Part shown: positions 1 through 11,335 of the stretch, piece by piece | How positions within the stretch are numbered: position 1 is the stretch's first letter | Layout of the letters: the number at the start of each line of letters is the position of its first letter | NCBI GenBank assembly: GCA_019095985.1 | Contig: CM032659.1 | Coordinates: 25,192,629 to 25,256,628, forward strand | DNA length: 64,000 bases | DNA from: Streblospio benedicti | Lineage: Eukaryota > Annelida > Polychaeta > Spionida > Spionidae | Reading direction: 5' to 3' | Program-made: the position numbers and the translations under genes | Notes under the pieces: model-generated | The model's input: the letters and a program-made list of their open reading frames with translations, nothing else | What the model was told of the DNA's origin: nothing | Database searches by the model: none

Positions 1-2597
1 TTACCTTGGGGTAGTTTGCCTACTGTTAGCGTTGACCATACCTCTTGTTTCAGTCGTATCCCTATGCAATGCGAGGAGTTGTCCGACATTCTGGATGATG
101 GCTGTGAAACAACAGCTATTGCAGTCAAATATATGTGTGTTTTTATTTCAAAAATGGACTTTGCTAAAAGAAACTGTGGTCGAGAATGATGGATTAAAGG
201 GGAAAAGTTACTTACTATGGTTTTAGTTTTGCAGTTGATTTTTTTTATCTCACTCTGCCTCTTTCTCTGTCTCCCTCTTTCTAGCTGTCTCTTTCTCTCT
301 TCCTCTCTGTTTATCACTATCAGTCTCACTCTCTCGTGTGAATAAAGATGCCAGAATCAACTCCAAATGTGTTTATATTACTTACATGTCCTCTGAATGA
401 TGAGAAAGATATTTCATACATACATAATTAAAACTAAATAACTTGCTTGTTCTGTTACAGGAGTGATCGTTAACCACAGACGCTACTACATACGCGAGAT
501 GAAAAAACTTCATCAAAATTATGTAACAAAATGTGATAAATAAAACGATTTGGCAAACTAATTTTGTGTGTATAATATAATTGTATTTCATATAACGACA
601 AATATTGAAAAAGAAATCAACATTGTGTTGAATGGGCAAAGATTTTATTTTTCAAACATCACGTGATCTGGTATTTGATTTTGATAATTGACAAATGGCA
701 TATACATAACCACTTTTATTTCTCATGTGGAACCGATGGCCAAATACATGTTTCATTCAGAAATAACTACAAAAATTGTACACATTTGCACCTGCAAGGA
801 AGCGGTCCCCTAGAAACGTACGTAGTAGTAATTCATTTATGAGGCAACCACATTATAATGACTCAGTCAATGTAGAGCATGTTATTTCCTACTGGGAGAG
901 TACTAACATGGTTAAACTACAATGGAGCGTGCATCAGCTGATAAAACTTGAACTGTTACAGAAATTTAGATATAATGCCACTATAATACTCTGAGGGGTA
1001 CCCTCTGAGGAAGTAGACAATAATACTAAAACTTGTGCTCGTTATTACTGAATGTGGTGTTTCACAAATGAACAGAACTATAATCGATATTTGGAAATAA
1101 AACTGTCAGGAAGTGGAGGTATATTACAATATTACAGGAAGTGGACAATGATACCATGAAAAGAAAATAACATACTCGTTCAATGTCTTCATATGTATAG
1201 AGATTCTCATGTCCTTTATATTAGAATCGTCACGGTGTAGTTGTTCCACATTGTCCTTAGAATTGGTTACTACAATATTATTATAACTTTAACACAACCC
1301 AACATGCCTGAGATTTAAAGCTTGCCCCGTGTAAAAGGCATATTTGGTAAGTGAATTAGCTACAATTATTGTTTACATTGCTCAAACGATCGTGACACCT
1401 ATGTTAAATATTTCATTTTTGTATTTTGTTGGCATTTAGGCGTTACTTTTCTCCCACATGTGGATATATATGAATGACTAATAGAATAATTTTATAATAA
1501 GGCTATGATATATCCCGGGTGGTAACATATCATAATGTTTTTTCCTCAAATAATTATTGCGTGAGCTGACGTGAATGTGATCTGTGGGAGTAACATTCAG
1601 TTACCCCCAACCATGTCCCGTTACATCCACAATTTACACAAACAGAAGTAAAGCTTTTTAAGACGGGTTTCAGATGTATAGCTGTGTAGCAGTGCCACTG
1701 TGAAAAATACTTATAAATTGATCCTTATTTATATTTCATGAATATCATATGACTAAGTTAACAAAATTAAAATGTCAAGTTACCTCCACCAACTGGTCAT
1801 TTGGTTACTCCCACTTCTACACATTCTGAAATACTAATATTTTTTAACACTTACGGTTTTCTGAAAAATTATTTAACATGAAATAAGAATTGTAATCCCT
1901 TTTAAATTTAATTTTCAAACCCTGGCATTTAGAAGAGCAGAGATATTTCGAATGTCCTGTTACCGCCAACCGTCACCATCACAATTTACACAACCAGAAA
2001 TTAAACTTTTGAGGGTGTGCTTTGAGGTGTTTGAAGTTTAAAGTACTTGTCTAGTCCCTGCTAGAAAATTATGAAGGTACCCATTAAATCATAAAATTTT
2101 GAAGAAAGGTGGGAGCAATATCGAGACGACTCTTATATGCCTTCTCTGGAATAGCGAGGAAAGTATGTTCTGCCTGGTACAGTCCAAGTACAGATTCTAA
2201 GTTTTATAAGCCGCAAATTGGACGGCAGATACTGTTAGCGATGGCAAACAGTACAACGATGTCGTACCAAAGGTGCCTAATGAATAGAAATAATGACTAA
2301 TGGATGAATATTGGGACAATATTGCAATCAACTACAAGTGTTTCGTTAAATGGTACCAGCAACAAGAACACTACATTGTATGTGTTTTCGTGTATTTCAC
2401 ACATCATCAGTTACTAAACTATCAAATAATTAAATTTACTCTATAGTATATTGAAGTACATGCATTACAATATTAATCCATCACATGAGATATTATACTC
2501 TGCAATTGTTGAGAGTAAAGAAGCAGTAAAACTGATCATGATAAATATTTTATATATCATTCATATATTTCATATATTTATGGATTATTAATAACAT
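1..2597. other. Gene-free AT-rich stretch
   Basis: I see no exon with protein-family similarity here. Short open frames are unremarkable. Two diverged copies of a segment around 1590-1690 and 1955-2050 share the order 'GTTAC..CC..CAACC', then 'CACAATTTACACAA.CAGAA', then a 'AAACTTTT' block, about 365 bases apart. They look like an old local duplication of non-coding DNA. Confidence 0.5.
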
Positions 2598-3525
2598 CTT
2601 TTTGGTTTTCTGGCTCGTCTGGAGAACTAACTTGTTCATCGTTTGGTCTCTTTGCTAACGGTGGGCATGCTGACAATTTCCATAGAAATGTACCCGTTTT
2701 ATGGAATGTTAGTTCCAAATGGTCCAATTAGCTTGCTTTATCATCCAGTCCATCTGAAAGGTACAGACCGTAATTGCAGACGGCCCAGTAAGTTTTAGCT
2801 ACAAAATATCATTGGGGCGATGTGCATAGGCAGATCCAGGGGGCGCAGGGGGCGTGCGCCCCCCACCTTTTCCCACCAAAATACTTCATTTTCATAGGTT
2901 TTTTCATAAATCCCTTAAGCGCACCCCCTCTTTTTCTTAAGTGCACCCCCCTTTTCTGAAAACCTGGATCTGCCTACGGGGCGATGTGTGTGTGTGGGGG
3001 GGGGGGTATTGTTGCTTGTGTCTCTGAAGGGTTAAACTCAAATATACACGTATGATTATGAAACAAATAATTGTAACAATGGCAGCCGTTGCACGTAATC
3101 TTGCAGCAGCTCAACAACAACGCAAGCTTCAGCGCCAGATGCTTGCAGCATGTACATGTACCTCAACTCTGGTGGTTCGGTACCATGGCAGGATCAAATT
3201 GTGAAGTACTTGCCATCATTTGATGATATAAAATTGCGTGGTGTGATGGTTATACATGTACTAAATAAAATCATGAAAGCAGTGTATTTGTTCACCGGCA
3301 ATTCTCGTCAATCATCACCAGTTTCGTCTATCTCGGCCTTTTCCCGTCACCTACAACGTCTCTGACGGCGTGTGGGACTCGGTGACTTCGGCATGCTTCG
3401 TCTTCAGACTGTTATGTAATAAATATTGATGTATATCCGCCGATCCACCCAGAAATGACAAATCGGGCGTCTTTTGGACGATCTGGAGCTAGGATCGGAC
3501 ATGTGAAATTGGGGTGGGTTGGGGG
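2598..3525. mobile_element. Non-autonomous element X, copy 1, interrupted by a MITE
   Basis: This region matches, in inverse orientation, the element at 47823-48745. Shared blocks include the segment near 2610-2800 (matching 48120-48310) and the terminal block 3440-3525 (matching 47825-47950), which ends in a sequence close to CATGTGAAATTGGGG. The other terminal repeat is missing here, so the copy looks truncated at its left end. A roughly 150-bp MITE (2827-2976) and a G run split it. No transposase frame is visible, so it is presumably mobilised in trans. The class of the parent element is not identified. Confidence 0.6.
2827..2976. mobile_element. MITE with TAGGCAGATCC termini, copy 1
   Basis: A short element begins TAGGCAGATCCAGG and ends CCTGGATCTGCCTA, a near-perfect terminal inverted repeat. 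The interior has complementary runs reading 'GCGCACTTAAG' in one direction. The flanks GGGGCGATGTG (left) and GGGGCGATGTG (right) form an apparent 11-base direct repeat, probably the target-site duplication plus a little chance identity. Relatives lie at 7403-7549, 58271-58420 and 60132-60285, with a partial copy near 49505-49550. It has no coding capacity. It is inserted inside element X, so it is younger than that copy. Confidence 0.75.
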
Positions 3526-3949
3526 TGGAGGTAATATGCGTAATCACAAGAGTTTGCGCTGAAATCAAGAGGTTTAGTGTGGGAATGTTTTACTTTAGAC
3601 ATCGAGGGTTTTGATTTTTCACTATAGGAAGTGTAAATATCTATCTTTGGCTCAAATTATTTGGTCCATGCACAATGGGAATATCGGTAGTGTGTACGAA
3701 TGGTTTGGATGTCCGCTTGCACGGTTTGGTTTTTGCTGCTAAGTCTACAATAATTGAGGACCCGCCTTTCACATGGCTGTCTACTGTCAGAAAATAAGAC
3801 ACATTTTTCCTTCTTTTGTTTTGTCCTGCCCTATAATGGGTCAGCCGTGTAGCTTATTCTTGACTGAAAACTACCTCATGCATTGCATCTAAATTATCAA
3901 CTTATACATGTAATATTGTGTTAAGGGTCCAAATCAAAAGGAAATACGA

Positions 3950-4693
3950 TCAACAGTTTTCATGCGAAGTTGGAAATCATGAAAAAGAGCTTGTGCAGTA
4001 TTACGGATACAATACCAAGTGCATCGTTATTCAGTCTATGAAATGTTAAACACATGACGGTGTCTACAAACTAGTAGATGGCTTAGCAATGGGGAGTGCA
4101 CCAGCCCCGCATCTCGCAAATGGTTGGTTGAGCCAGTATGATGACATTATCAGAGGAAATTAAAAAATGTATTTCCGGTATATGAATGATATTCTGAAAG
4201 ATTAAAAGCAAACAGGCATAGAGATAAAACTGAATGAAATAAACAATTTGCACAGCAATTTAAAATTCACCATAGAACGAGAGCAAGATCATAGTTTACC
4301 GGTATTGGACATGAGGCTCTTTCATGATCATGAAACAGGAAAACTTTCGTCCACATGGTATAATAAATCTTCTGACGCATAACTGATAATGAATTACCAT
4401 GTGTTGGCCCCAAACCGGTACAAGAGATTCGTAATGTCAGTGGAAACAACAACTGGGTCCACTCAAACCACCACAAACCAGGAAAAGAAATTTCTGCTGA
4501 TGTTACCGTATCGTGGCACGTGTTCTGAAGACTATGCCAGATCCCTTCACAAGGTAAATGCACCGTGCAGTGTAGTCATGACTTTAAGGAAATTAAAAAC
4601 TGTGCTTTCTTCAACAAAACATCCTATAGATAAATTCCTAAAAAGTGGGGTGGTATACGTAATAAGCTGTCCGTGTTGTTCAGCGCGATATGT
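3950..4693 (+). mobile_element. Penelope-like element, reverse transcriptase part
   Basis: Translated pieces show the late reverse transcriptase and linker of a Penelope-like retroelement: an MGSxxxPxLA-like block near 4090-4120, a YFRYMND block near 4170, 'SLPVLDM' near 4300, and a linker through 'LPYRG..SE' and 'TLRKLKTVLSSTKHPIDKF' to 'GVVYVISCPCC' at about 4660. The last block is the start of the GIY-YIG nuclease typical of this family. The frame is degenerate, so this is a dead copy. It stops at the motif ATATGT, where another element inserted, and resumes at 6521. Confidence 0.75.
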
Positions 4694-6514
4694 GAGGGTG
4701 CCGATGCCCTTTAAGTGGTTAGTGGGAATTGGCCTCAGAATTACATTGTAAGTGGGATGTGGGAAATTGGCAAACATTAAGTGGTTAGTGGGAATTTGGA
4801 CAATTAAGTGGAAAGTGGGAAAATTACCAAAATTAAGTGGGAATAATTCTAATTTTAGTGGGAAACTATAAAAAAATGCGCGAGTAGGGGTCATGCACGT
4901 AATTTATAACAATTTAAAATTGGTCATTATAATATCATGTTATTTTTTGTAAAAGTGAACCAAATCAGTAGAGTAGCTACAGTAACGCACACAACACAGT
5001 CCGTACACATTGATTTTCTACCCTGAAATAATCCATGGATCATGTAAAAATTGTAATTCAGGACCGAGTCATTATTTTAGGCGTGGGGGTGGGGGGTGGG
5101 GGGAGCGTCGAAGTTTTTTTTTAGATTGTGGCGTTATGAACTTCTGACCCCTCCCCCCCAACCCACCACGGTTTCGCAAATCTAACATATGACCCCCACG
5201 AGTTTTCAAATCTATATATGACCCCGCCCCACAATTAAAAGAATGCCTGATATATGAATGTCCTGGTGGCTACATTGCATATGATGATATGAACTTTATA
5301 AAATAAATAAATGGAGCAATATGAGGAAATCCAGATTTACTGCATATAAGAAAATCTATTTTAAATAGAAACTCTTTGGCATATGAAACAAATAGAAAGT
5401 GTGATGCGGGATCGGTTGGAGCAGCCCGTTGGAGGGTGATGGGGTGGGCGCCACATATTTAATTAATTAAAGGAAGGGTTTATGTAGGCAATACTATAAG
5501 AGCCCATATACTGTAGCTAGCTGCCGGGTCGGACGTAGGGAAAGGGGAGCAAGGGCTGAAAATAAAATGTGTGGGAAGTCTTTGCTGGCCACCATAAGCA
5601 GTATAAAGCTTCTTAATCTATTGAGGATTTTGATCAGAAAATTGTCATTATTTTCTTGCCTATGGTGAGACGTTTTATATGCAGACAGATGGGCATGGAG
5701 GTATTTTCTTCCACAAATGAAACTGTGCAGCCTGAAAGGTTCATTATTTCCCCCAGAATTTCCCCCAGAAAGCTGTGGTGAAAGCATTCATGAATATGGA
5801 ATATTTTATATGCAATCTGAAGATGCTCCCCAACTATAGAAAACATAGAAAAAATAGACTTGAAGTTTGTTTTTGTTTTTGATAGAAAATTTCAATTGTT
5901 TTCCATAGGCGTCCATGTCCAAAGTGCTGGAGACTTCATGATGCCATAAGGACCATTTCAAATATTTGACCTGAGATCCACCGATCCCCGACCCCTAAAA
6001 AGTCTATATATCAGAACATTTGACCCTCCCATTTTTATCAAATTCAAACTTTTGACCCCCAACAACATAGTTTTCAAACTTCTAACCCACCATAACATAT
6101 GTTTTCCAACTTCTGACCCCCCCCCCAAACATTCAAATTTAAACATATGACCCCCACCCCCGCCTTAAATAATAACTCAGCCCTAAAGTCATTCATAGTT
6201 TTTGTCAACAGATTGCCCCAAATGCAACTTTTTTTACTGGTAATTCCTCCCAGACATCCCCCCCCCCCTGATGGGCTTCGTGCCTATGGCACTCGCTGCT
6301 GTGGCTTTGGCATTGTTTTTCAAAATGTAGTTGTGCATACATATCAGCAAAATCCTGCCTACGACACTGAAAATGTTCATTAAAGTACACATTTTAGTGG
6401 GAAATGAAAATATTAAGTGGGAAGTGGGAAATGAGCTAAAATTTAAGTGGGAAGTGGGAAATGAGCTAATATTTAATTGGGAAGTGGGATCAGGACCCCC
6501 CAATCTAGACTCTC
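4694..6514. mobile_element. Insertion E1 inside the Penelope element, flanked by ATATGT
   Basis: The Penelope nuclease frame breaks after ATATGT at 4688-4693 and continues after ATATGT at 6515-6520, so the 1.8 kb between is an insertion with a 6-base target duplication. The ends begin GAGGGT and (reverse complement) GAGAGT, at best a very short inverted repeat. Both subterminal zones carry copies of AAGTGGGAAGTGGGAAA-like units in the same orientation (4707-4862 and 6390-6490). No transposase frame is visible. It contains a second element, E2 (5061-6183). Superfamily unknown. Confidence 0.65.
5061..6183. mobile_element. Element E2, inverted-repeat ended, nested in E1
   Basis: The left end reads GGACCGAGTCATTATTTTAG followed by GCGTGGGGGTGGG; the reverse complement of the right end reads GGGCTGAGTTATTATTTAAG followed by GCGGGGGTGGG, giving a terminal inverted repeat of about 30 bases. 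Next to both ends are repeats of the type 'TTTTCAAACTTCTGACCCCC'. Similar 'GACCCCC' blocks occur at 16510-16640, 17940-18075 and 44160-44410. No convincing coding frame is seen. Because it lies inside E1, it inserted later than E1. Confidence 0.6.
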
Positions 6515-6520
6515 ATATGT

Positions 6521-6965
6521 AGGACAAACCTCCCGACATCTACAAACCCGCTTAAGAGAACACCTTACAGAACCAGGACAAGTGAAGGAACATAAAGAAA
6601 AATGCCAATCATTCATCTCTGAAGAAGACATTGACATTCTCCAGCAAACATCTAGAAGAGAAAGCTTTTTGCTGATATTGGAGGCACTCCACATACATGT
6701 ACGTGAACTCAGACCAGCCTTAAATACCCGGGACGAATACAGAGGGATGGAACGGACAATTAACTCATTTACTTGGCCACTTAATATGGCCCTTATTACA
6801 GACCTTTGTATTAAAGGATTAACCTACAATATGATTACCATGTACTTTTCACATAACTTCTTTGTACTTGTACTATAGTGTGCATTAATTCTTCATTATT
6901 GGCTGAGGATGTGTTGTATGAAAACGAAATATATACATCTGTCTTTGGCACAATTTATCTAATAA
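6521..6965 (+). mobile_element. Penelope-like element, GIY-YIG nuclease part and 3' end
   Basis: The frame resumes as 'YVGQTSRHLQTRLREHL', then 'EHKEKCQSF' and 'RESFLLILEALHI'. These are the GIY-YIG signature arginine region and the catalytic glutamate region of a Penelope-like element. The frame ends near 6765, and a short 3' tail follows. At about 6900-6935 the tail has a CTGAGGA ... GAAA arrangement, like the ribozyme-type core reported in Penelope-like elements. It is the continuation of 3950-4693. Confidence 0.75.
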
Positions 6966-7402
6966 TATTATTCAATTCCCAAGAGAATTAAGTAAGTTAT
7001 TAACTACTTTTTATTGGCATCTACGTCAGAATTTCCCGGTCGGTAATTGACAGTTGCTAAAGGAACAGATTTCACACATCGACTTTCAACTAATATTTGA
7101 CTAACTGATAATTGTTGGATTTATTATTTCCTGGTGTCTATTTGTTTCCTGGGCTTATCCCTTTTTTATTCAGTTATTTTATTAATGTGCACTACCGCAA
7201 ATCACCCGTCCACAACGCAAACTTATCACCATTTGTATCTGATCTGGTGATGTCACTCCTATTTACGAAACGGCTTATTCTATACGCATTACGCAGCTGC
7301 ACAATATAGTTATGAAAGAGACCCGATTTATTCATGATTTATTTCCCATTCACTTTCATTGTTGAACAAATTCATTAGCTGTAATAGAATACAGTACTTT
7401 CT

Positions 7403-7549
7403 CATAGGCAGTTCCAGGTTTTTAGATAAAGGGGGGGGGGCGCACTTAAGGAAAAAGGGCGGCGCACTTAAGGATTTCATCAAAAAACCTACGAAAATGA
7501 AGTATTTTGGTGGGAAACGGTGGGAAACATAGGCACGGATCTGCCTATG
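7403..7549. mobile_element. MITE with TAGGCAGATCC termini, copy 2
   Basis: It begins CATAGGCAGTTCCAGG and ends GGATCTGCCTATG and carries the same internal 'GCGCACTTAAGG' blocks as the copy at 2827-2976. A run of nine or more G near 7432 differs between copies. It abuts the 3' side of the minus-strand Penelope fragment and may mark where that fragment was cut off. Confidence 0.7.
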
Positions 7550-7574
7550 CTTTCTGGCCCGTGTCTCGAACGTG

Positions 7575-8270
7575 ATCTCCTACAGCGGTGGGCACTCTCT
7601 AAGGGTTCAGGTGCTCTTTGATACGAGTATTCAATGTCCGCCCGGTCTCACCAACATAGGTGTAGCTGCACTGAGGGCACTGTACCTCATAAATAATCCC
7701 GCATTTGGAGTCATCCGGAGACTTATCTTTCGGAGTAGGCAGCATAGATTTAATGGTGTTAAATGGTTTGTGATAGGTGCTGACTCCGTGTTCACTAAAC
7801 ACATGAGTTAGTTTTTCAGAAAGCCATCTCACATAGGGGAGGCAGACTGGGGTTATAGCACCAAAACTCACTGTTTGCGTCTCTAGACGACTCTTTGACT
7901 TTTGCTTTTGGTAACTTAAACACCCAAAGTTTATACCCATTGTCTTTCAACACTGCCTGGCCTTTTCTTCAGGCGTGGTCACTAAATTGTGGGTGCGATT
8001 TAGGAGAGTCTAGACTACTGATCTTTTATGTTCCAAATGGTGGTTTGATTGGGAATTCAGACATTGGTGATCAGTATGCGTCGAGTTGCGATAGATTTCA
8101 ACTGAAGTAGTGGCATCATCACTGATCTGTACACATGTGTCAAGAAATGGTATCTTGAAATCCACCTCTGGTTTATCGGTGAATTTAATGTTAGGATCAA
8201 TGGTATTGATGTGATTCATGAAACCTTCTATGAAATATTCATGGATGAGCACAATATTGTCGTCTAAAAT
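7575..8270 (-). mobile_element. Penelope-like element fragment
   Basis: Two minus-strand frames belong to one Penelope-like element. The first (8252 to about 8010) holds 'PEVDFKIPFLDTCV' and 'STHTDHQCLNSQSNHH', the end of the reverse transcriptase. The second (7940-7599) runs through 'PYVRWLSEKL', 'KCGIIYEVQCPQCSYTYVG' and 'GRTLNTRIKEH', the linker and the GIY-YIG nuclease. It is a different subfamily from the plus-strand element at 3950-6965 because the protein sequence diverges strongly. Both ends are missing. It lies only about 65 bases from the stop codon of the first galactosyltransferase copy. Confidence 0.8.
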
Positions 8271-8334
8271 AAATGGGGATCGATTGAACTCTTTGAACCT
8301 ACACTATACATGTAAGTCTAACCATTGGAATAAA

Positions 8335-9913
8335 TCATTCCACCTCTAATTTTTTATTTGTTTTGCAGACAGTATTGTTATGTACATGTATGCCACTATA
8401 CGTCGAAACTCTACGTAAGGACTTTAATGAAGCTCCTGTTGAATGCCACACCCATACGCTTCCTCTCCGCAAGTCATGCACCATATTTTCAGATTTCGCT
8501 TCCGTTGTCCTACGCCATTTGTTTTGTATTTGCACATAGACTACATCAATGTCTGTCAGTTGCTGCACTACTATTCCGGTAAAGAACACATCCTCCATGC
8601 TGAGGAAGGGTGTCGCTAACGCCGTTTCGACGATTTTGAATGCTAAAGCCAGTGGCATACCATATAGAGGACCGGCACAGTAGCGCGGATAGCCGCGGAT
8701 CTTGGCTGGAATTATTGTTTCTGGAATACGCCACTTAGACCTAGGGCCCCTAATTATTTGTCCTCCATTGTATACATTACAAATCATTTTGTTGCTAGTT
8801 GTACTTCCGAGCAGTATTTGTCTTTCTATGAGCTGCACCAGTTGGAATAAATTGAACAACACATCATCGTCCACCTTGATAATATACTTGGCGCTCTTGC
8901 AGTGAGTGGTTATCCACTTCAAGGCAATCAATCCTTTCAAGGTTAAACTATCGTAAGTGTCCGTGAAGTTTCCAATGACAACATCTCCGAATTGCTCAAA
9001 CTCTCTGTCGATAGAATCCTCCATTTGCTGTGATTCATTTAGTCCCAATATGAATATTGTCTTCAAGAAGTTGTATTTCAGGCCCCATGTTTCTCGAATC
9101 CATTGTCTTTCATTTGCTCTATTTGGAGTAGAATAGACGTAGAAAATATATCTTAAGTCGGCGTTGTTCAGACAAAATTGTTCATTGCTTCTATAAATGC
9201 CAACGTGCATCATTTTACCGTGTAATTCCATAGCATGTGTGTTGTTGAACACGTACTTTATACTCCCGTTACCAGATGTCTTGCTCTTCTCAAAATGATA
9301 TGCGTGTATTTTTTCTACTTTGATCTCAGGAAGTGGAAAAAATGAGGAATTAAAGTTTCCAGCACACGTAGAGCCATTTGTGATATAATCCAAGTAACTG
9401 GCTGGACTGCTCTTATCTAGTATCTGATTGGATTTCAAGCTGTCTGATGTTGGTTCTTTGGGTAACAAGTTGCTTGATGCAATTGATGATAACTCTACTG
9501 TTCTTTTTGGGGATATTGTCACTTCCTGTTCAACCATACTAGCTGAAACGTTGAAATTTAGAGTCTACAATCAGTGAAAGTGTCCATTATACAGTCAAAT
9601 TGTAATGCTGGTGCACACGCAATGCATAAATCTAACTTGATGGGAGCACATAGATGCTTCAAGTTATCATGCGAAGAACAATCAGTGTTTTTAATACACT
9701 GTAATACTATGGATAATGAATGGGTTCTTGAGATAAGGTCAACGTATTAAAATGTGAGACATGCATGTACAAATGCCTACACGGTATGCAAAATGGCCTT
9801 CACTTACCTTTGAAAGTTAAAATCCTGAGTCTTAGCATAATTGCAACAGCACTTATAAAGCTTAGCTTTATAAAGCTTAGCTTTTTCAAATGGTTGGTGA
9901 CTTTAAATTTCAT
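8335..9913 (-). CDS. Beta-1,3-galactosyltransferase-like (GT31), copy 1
   Basis: Two exons join cleanly: 9808-9913 (starts ATG, donor GTAAG) and 8335-9542 (acceptor TTTCAG), giving about 437 residues. Exon 1 supplies a short basic cytoplasmic end (MKFKVTNHLKK) and a weak hydrophobic anchor, as expected for a type II Golgi enzyme. Exon 2 has the GT31 landmarks in order: NERQWIRETWG (about 178-188), FILG, YDSLTLKG, the metal-binding DDD (about 260-262), a degenerate YPxY motif, and MEDVFFTG (about 351-358). The family transfers galactose or N-acetylglucosamine from a UDP-sugar in beta-1,3 linkage; donor and acceptor cannot be read from sequence. Several NxS/T sites are present. Compared with copy 2, twelve changes cluster at about residues 291-325, and the usual YPPYC reads YPRYC here. 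It looks expressed and intact. Confidence 0.88.
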
Positions 9914-10117
9914 AATGTCAGATAATCCAATGTTCTGTGTTGACAGATCACCCACGCCCTACAGAACTACTCATCTGGTATATTATATGTCCTGAGATCA
10001 TTGCACTGCACTTTTGCGCCATCTTTGAGTCTACATCACTCAGGTGACGTGAGAGAACAAAATTGATTTCATGTGACGGTTGTTTCAAATGACAACATAT
10101 TGCCTCTAGTTCATGTT

Positions 10118-10208
10118 TGTGTGTGTGTGTGTGTGTGTGCGTGTGCGTGTGCGTGTGCGTGCGCGTGCGCATGCGCGTGCGCGAGCGCGTGCGCGTGTGT
10201 GTGTGTGA
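10118..10208. repeat. TG/CG dinucleotide microsatellite
   Basis: A (TG)n run grades into GCGTGC units with alternating purine-pyrimidine composition, a sequence type able to adopt Z-DNA. It is absent from the duplicated copy at 22500-22560, where only about a dozen unrelated bases stand in its place. Confidence 0.9.
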
Positions 10209-10639
10209 TATTTGGTACATAGCTTCATGTCTCATTTCATGTTGTATTTATGTTATTTTCTGCATAGCTATATAAAGTTGCACCAATTGTCCAAAAGGAA
10301 TTCAGTTTTTGTTTAAAGACCAAGAGGTCAAAACAGTGTTATTCATAAAAAAACTATTGTCGCACAATTCTGAAACGAGATTGTGTTGTGCATGTACCAA
10401 ACCATTCAAACCATTCAAACCAAAGGATGTGGTCTGGAACCAGCTGGAAGACAACACCGTCCAGTCATTGACATGGGTCATCGTCCAGGATGACATGCTG
10501 CAGAGCATGCAGTAACAGGATTGCTGCTCTCTCTCCCGCTGCCAAGTGCCTCATGGACTTTTAGCAGTGTATTTATACAGATACAGAACCCTGCGGACAA
10601 TGTGGCTAATGATGTAGACACATTCGCTGATAGTATAAT

Positions 10640-11125
10640 AGTGGTAAGATAGCCTCATCTCAAACAGGTGTTTTAGATGCGGAGTAGCCCCATCTCAGAT
10701 GTTTGGTAGCGCCATCTCAGTGATAAGAAAGCCCCATCTCAGATGTTATGTAGGCTCATCTCAGTGGTAACCTAGCCCCATTTCAGATGTTAGGTAGCCA
10801 TCTAAGTGGTAAGATAGCCCCATCTCAGATGTTAGGTAGCCCCATCTCCGTGGTAAGATAGCCCCATCTCTTTTGTGGTGTAGCCCCATCTCAGATGTGG
10901 TTTAGCCCCATCTCAGTGACAAGATAGCCCCATATCAGATGTGGGTAGCCCCATCTCATTGGTAAGACAGCCCCATCTCATTTGTGGTGTGGCCCCATCT
11001 CAGACGTTCGATAGCCCCATCTCAGTGGTAAGGTTAGCCCCATCCCAGATGTTGGGTGGCCCCATCTCAGTGCTAAGATAGCCCCATTTCAGATGGTAGG
11101 TAGCCCCATCTCGGTGATAAGATGG
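10640..11125. repeat. Minisatellite of AGCCCCATCTCA units
   Basis: About twenty copies of a roughly 22-base unit, centred on AGCCCCATCTCA, alternate between 'GATGTTAGGT' and 'GTGGTAAGAT' spacers, giving a higher-order period near 44. A degenerate remnant of two or three units lies at 22585-22650, in the equivalent place beside the second galactosyltransferase copy. No coding role is evident. Confidence 0.9.
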
Positions 11126-11129
11126 TAGA

Positions 11130-11335
11130 ATCCCGATAGTTCGACGCCCCATTGGTCCGACAGACCATTGGTCCGACGGCCAAATAGATAGATCTACAAG
11201 CATTTTGAATGGTAGCAAAAAATCAATGATTTTGCATCCCCAATTGTCCCATACTTTAATATAATGTGCGATGGTCCGACATCCCATTGGTCTGACGGTC
11301 CATTGGTCCGGCAATTTAAGGCCCAACAGTCCACC
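11130..11335. repeat. Interspersed repeat rich in CCATTGGTCCGAC
   Basis: Several copies of CCATTGGTCCGACGG-like motifs are present. The same motif occurs at 26310-26345 inside the fold-back at 25965-26440. This suggests a shared interspersed repeat family. It directly follows the minisatellite. Confidence 0.5.

Larger units (their letters stand above)
8318..10241. repeat. Segmental duplication, copy 1
   Basis: This block, holding the whole galactosyltransferase gene with its intron and 5' flank, aligns with 20720-22577 in the same orientation. Left similarity starts at CTAACCATTGGAATA; right similarity runs to 'GCTTCATGTCTCATTT'. Copy 1 has an expanded (TG)n tract (about 10118-10208) that copy 2 lacks. 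Both copies are followed by AGCCCCATCTCA units, so the duplication probably reached into the minisatellite. Identity is high but with many substitutions, so it is not a very recent event. Confidence 0.85.

Noticed and set aside
9948-10235. Minus-strand frame rich in THTHTH and RTRTR
   Set aside because: It is the translation of the TG/CG microsatellite, not a protein.
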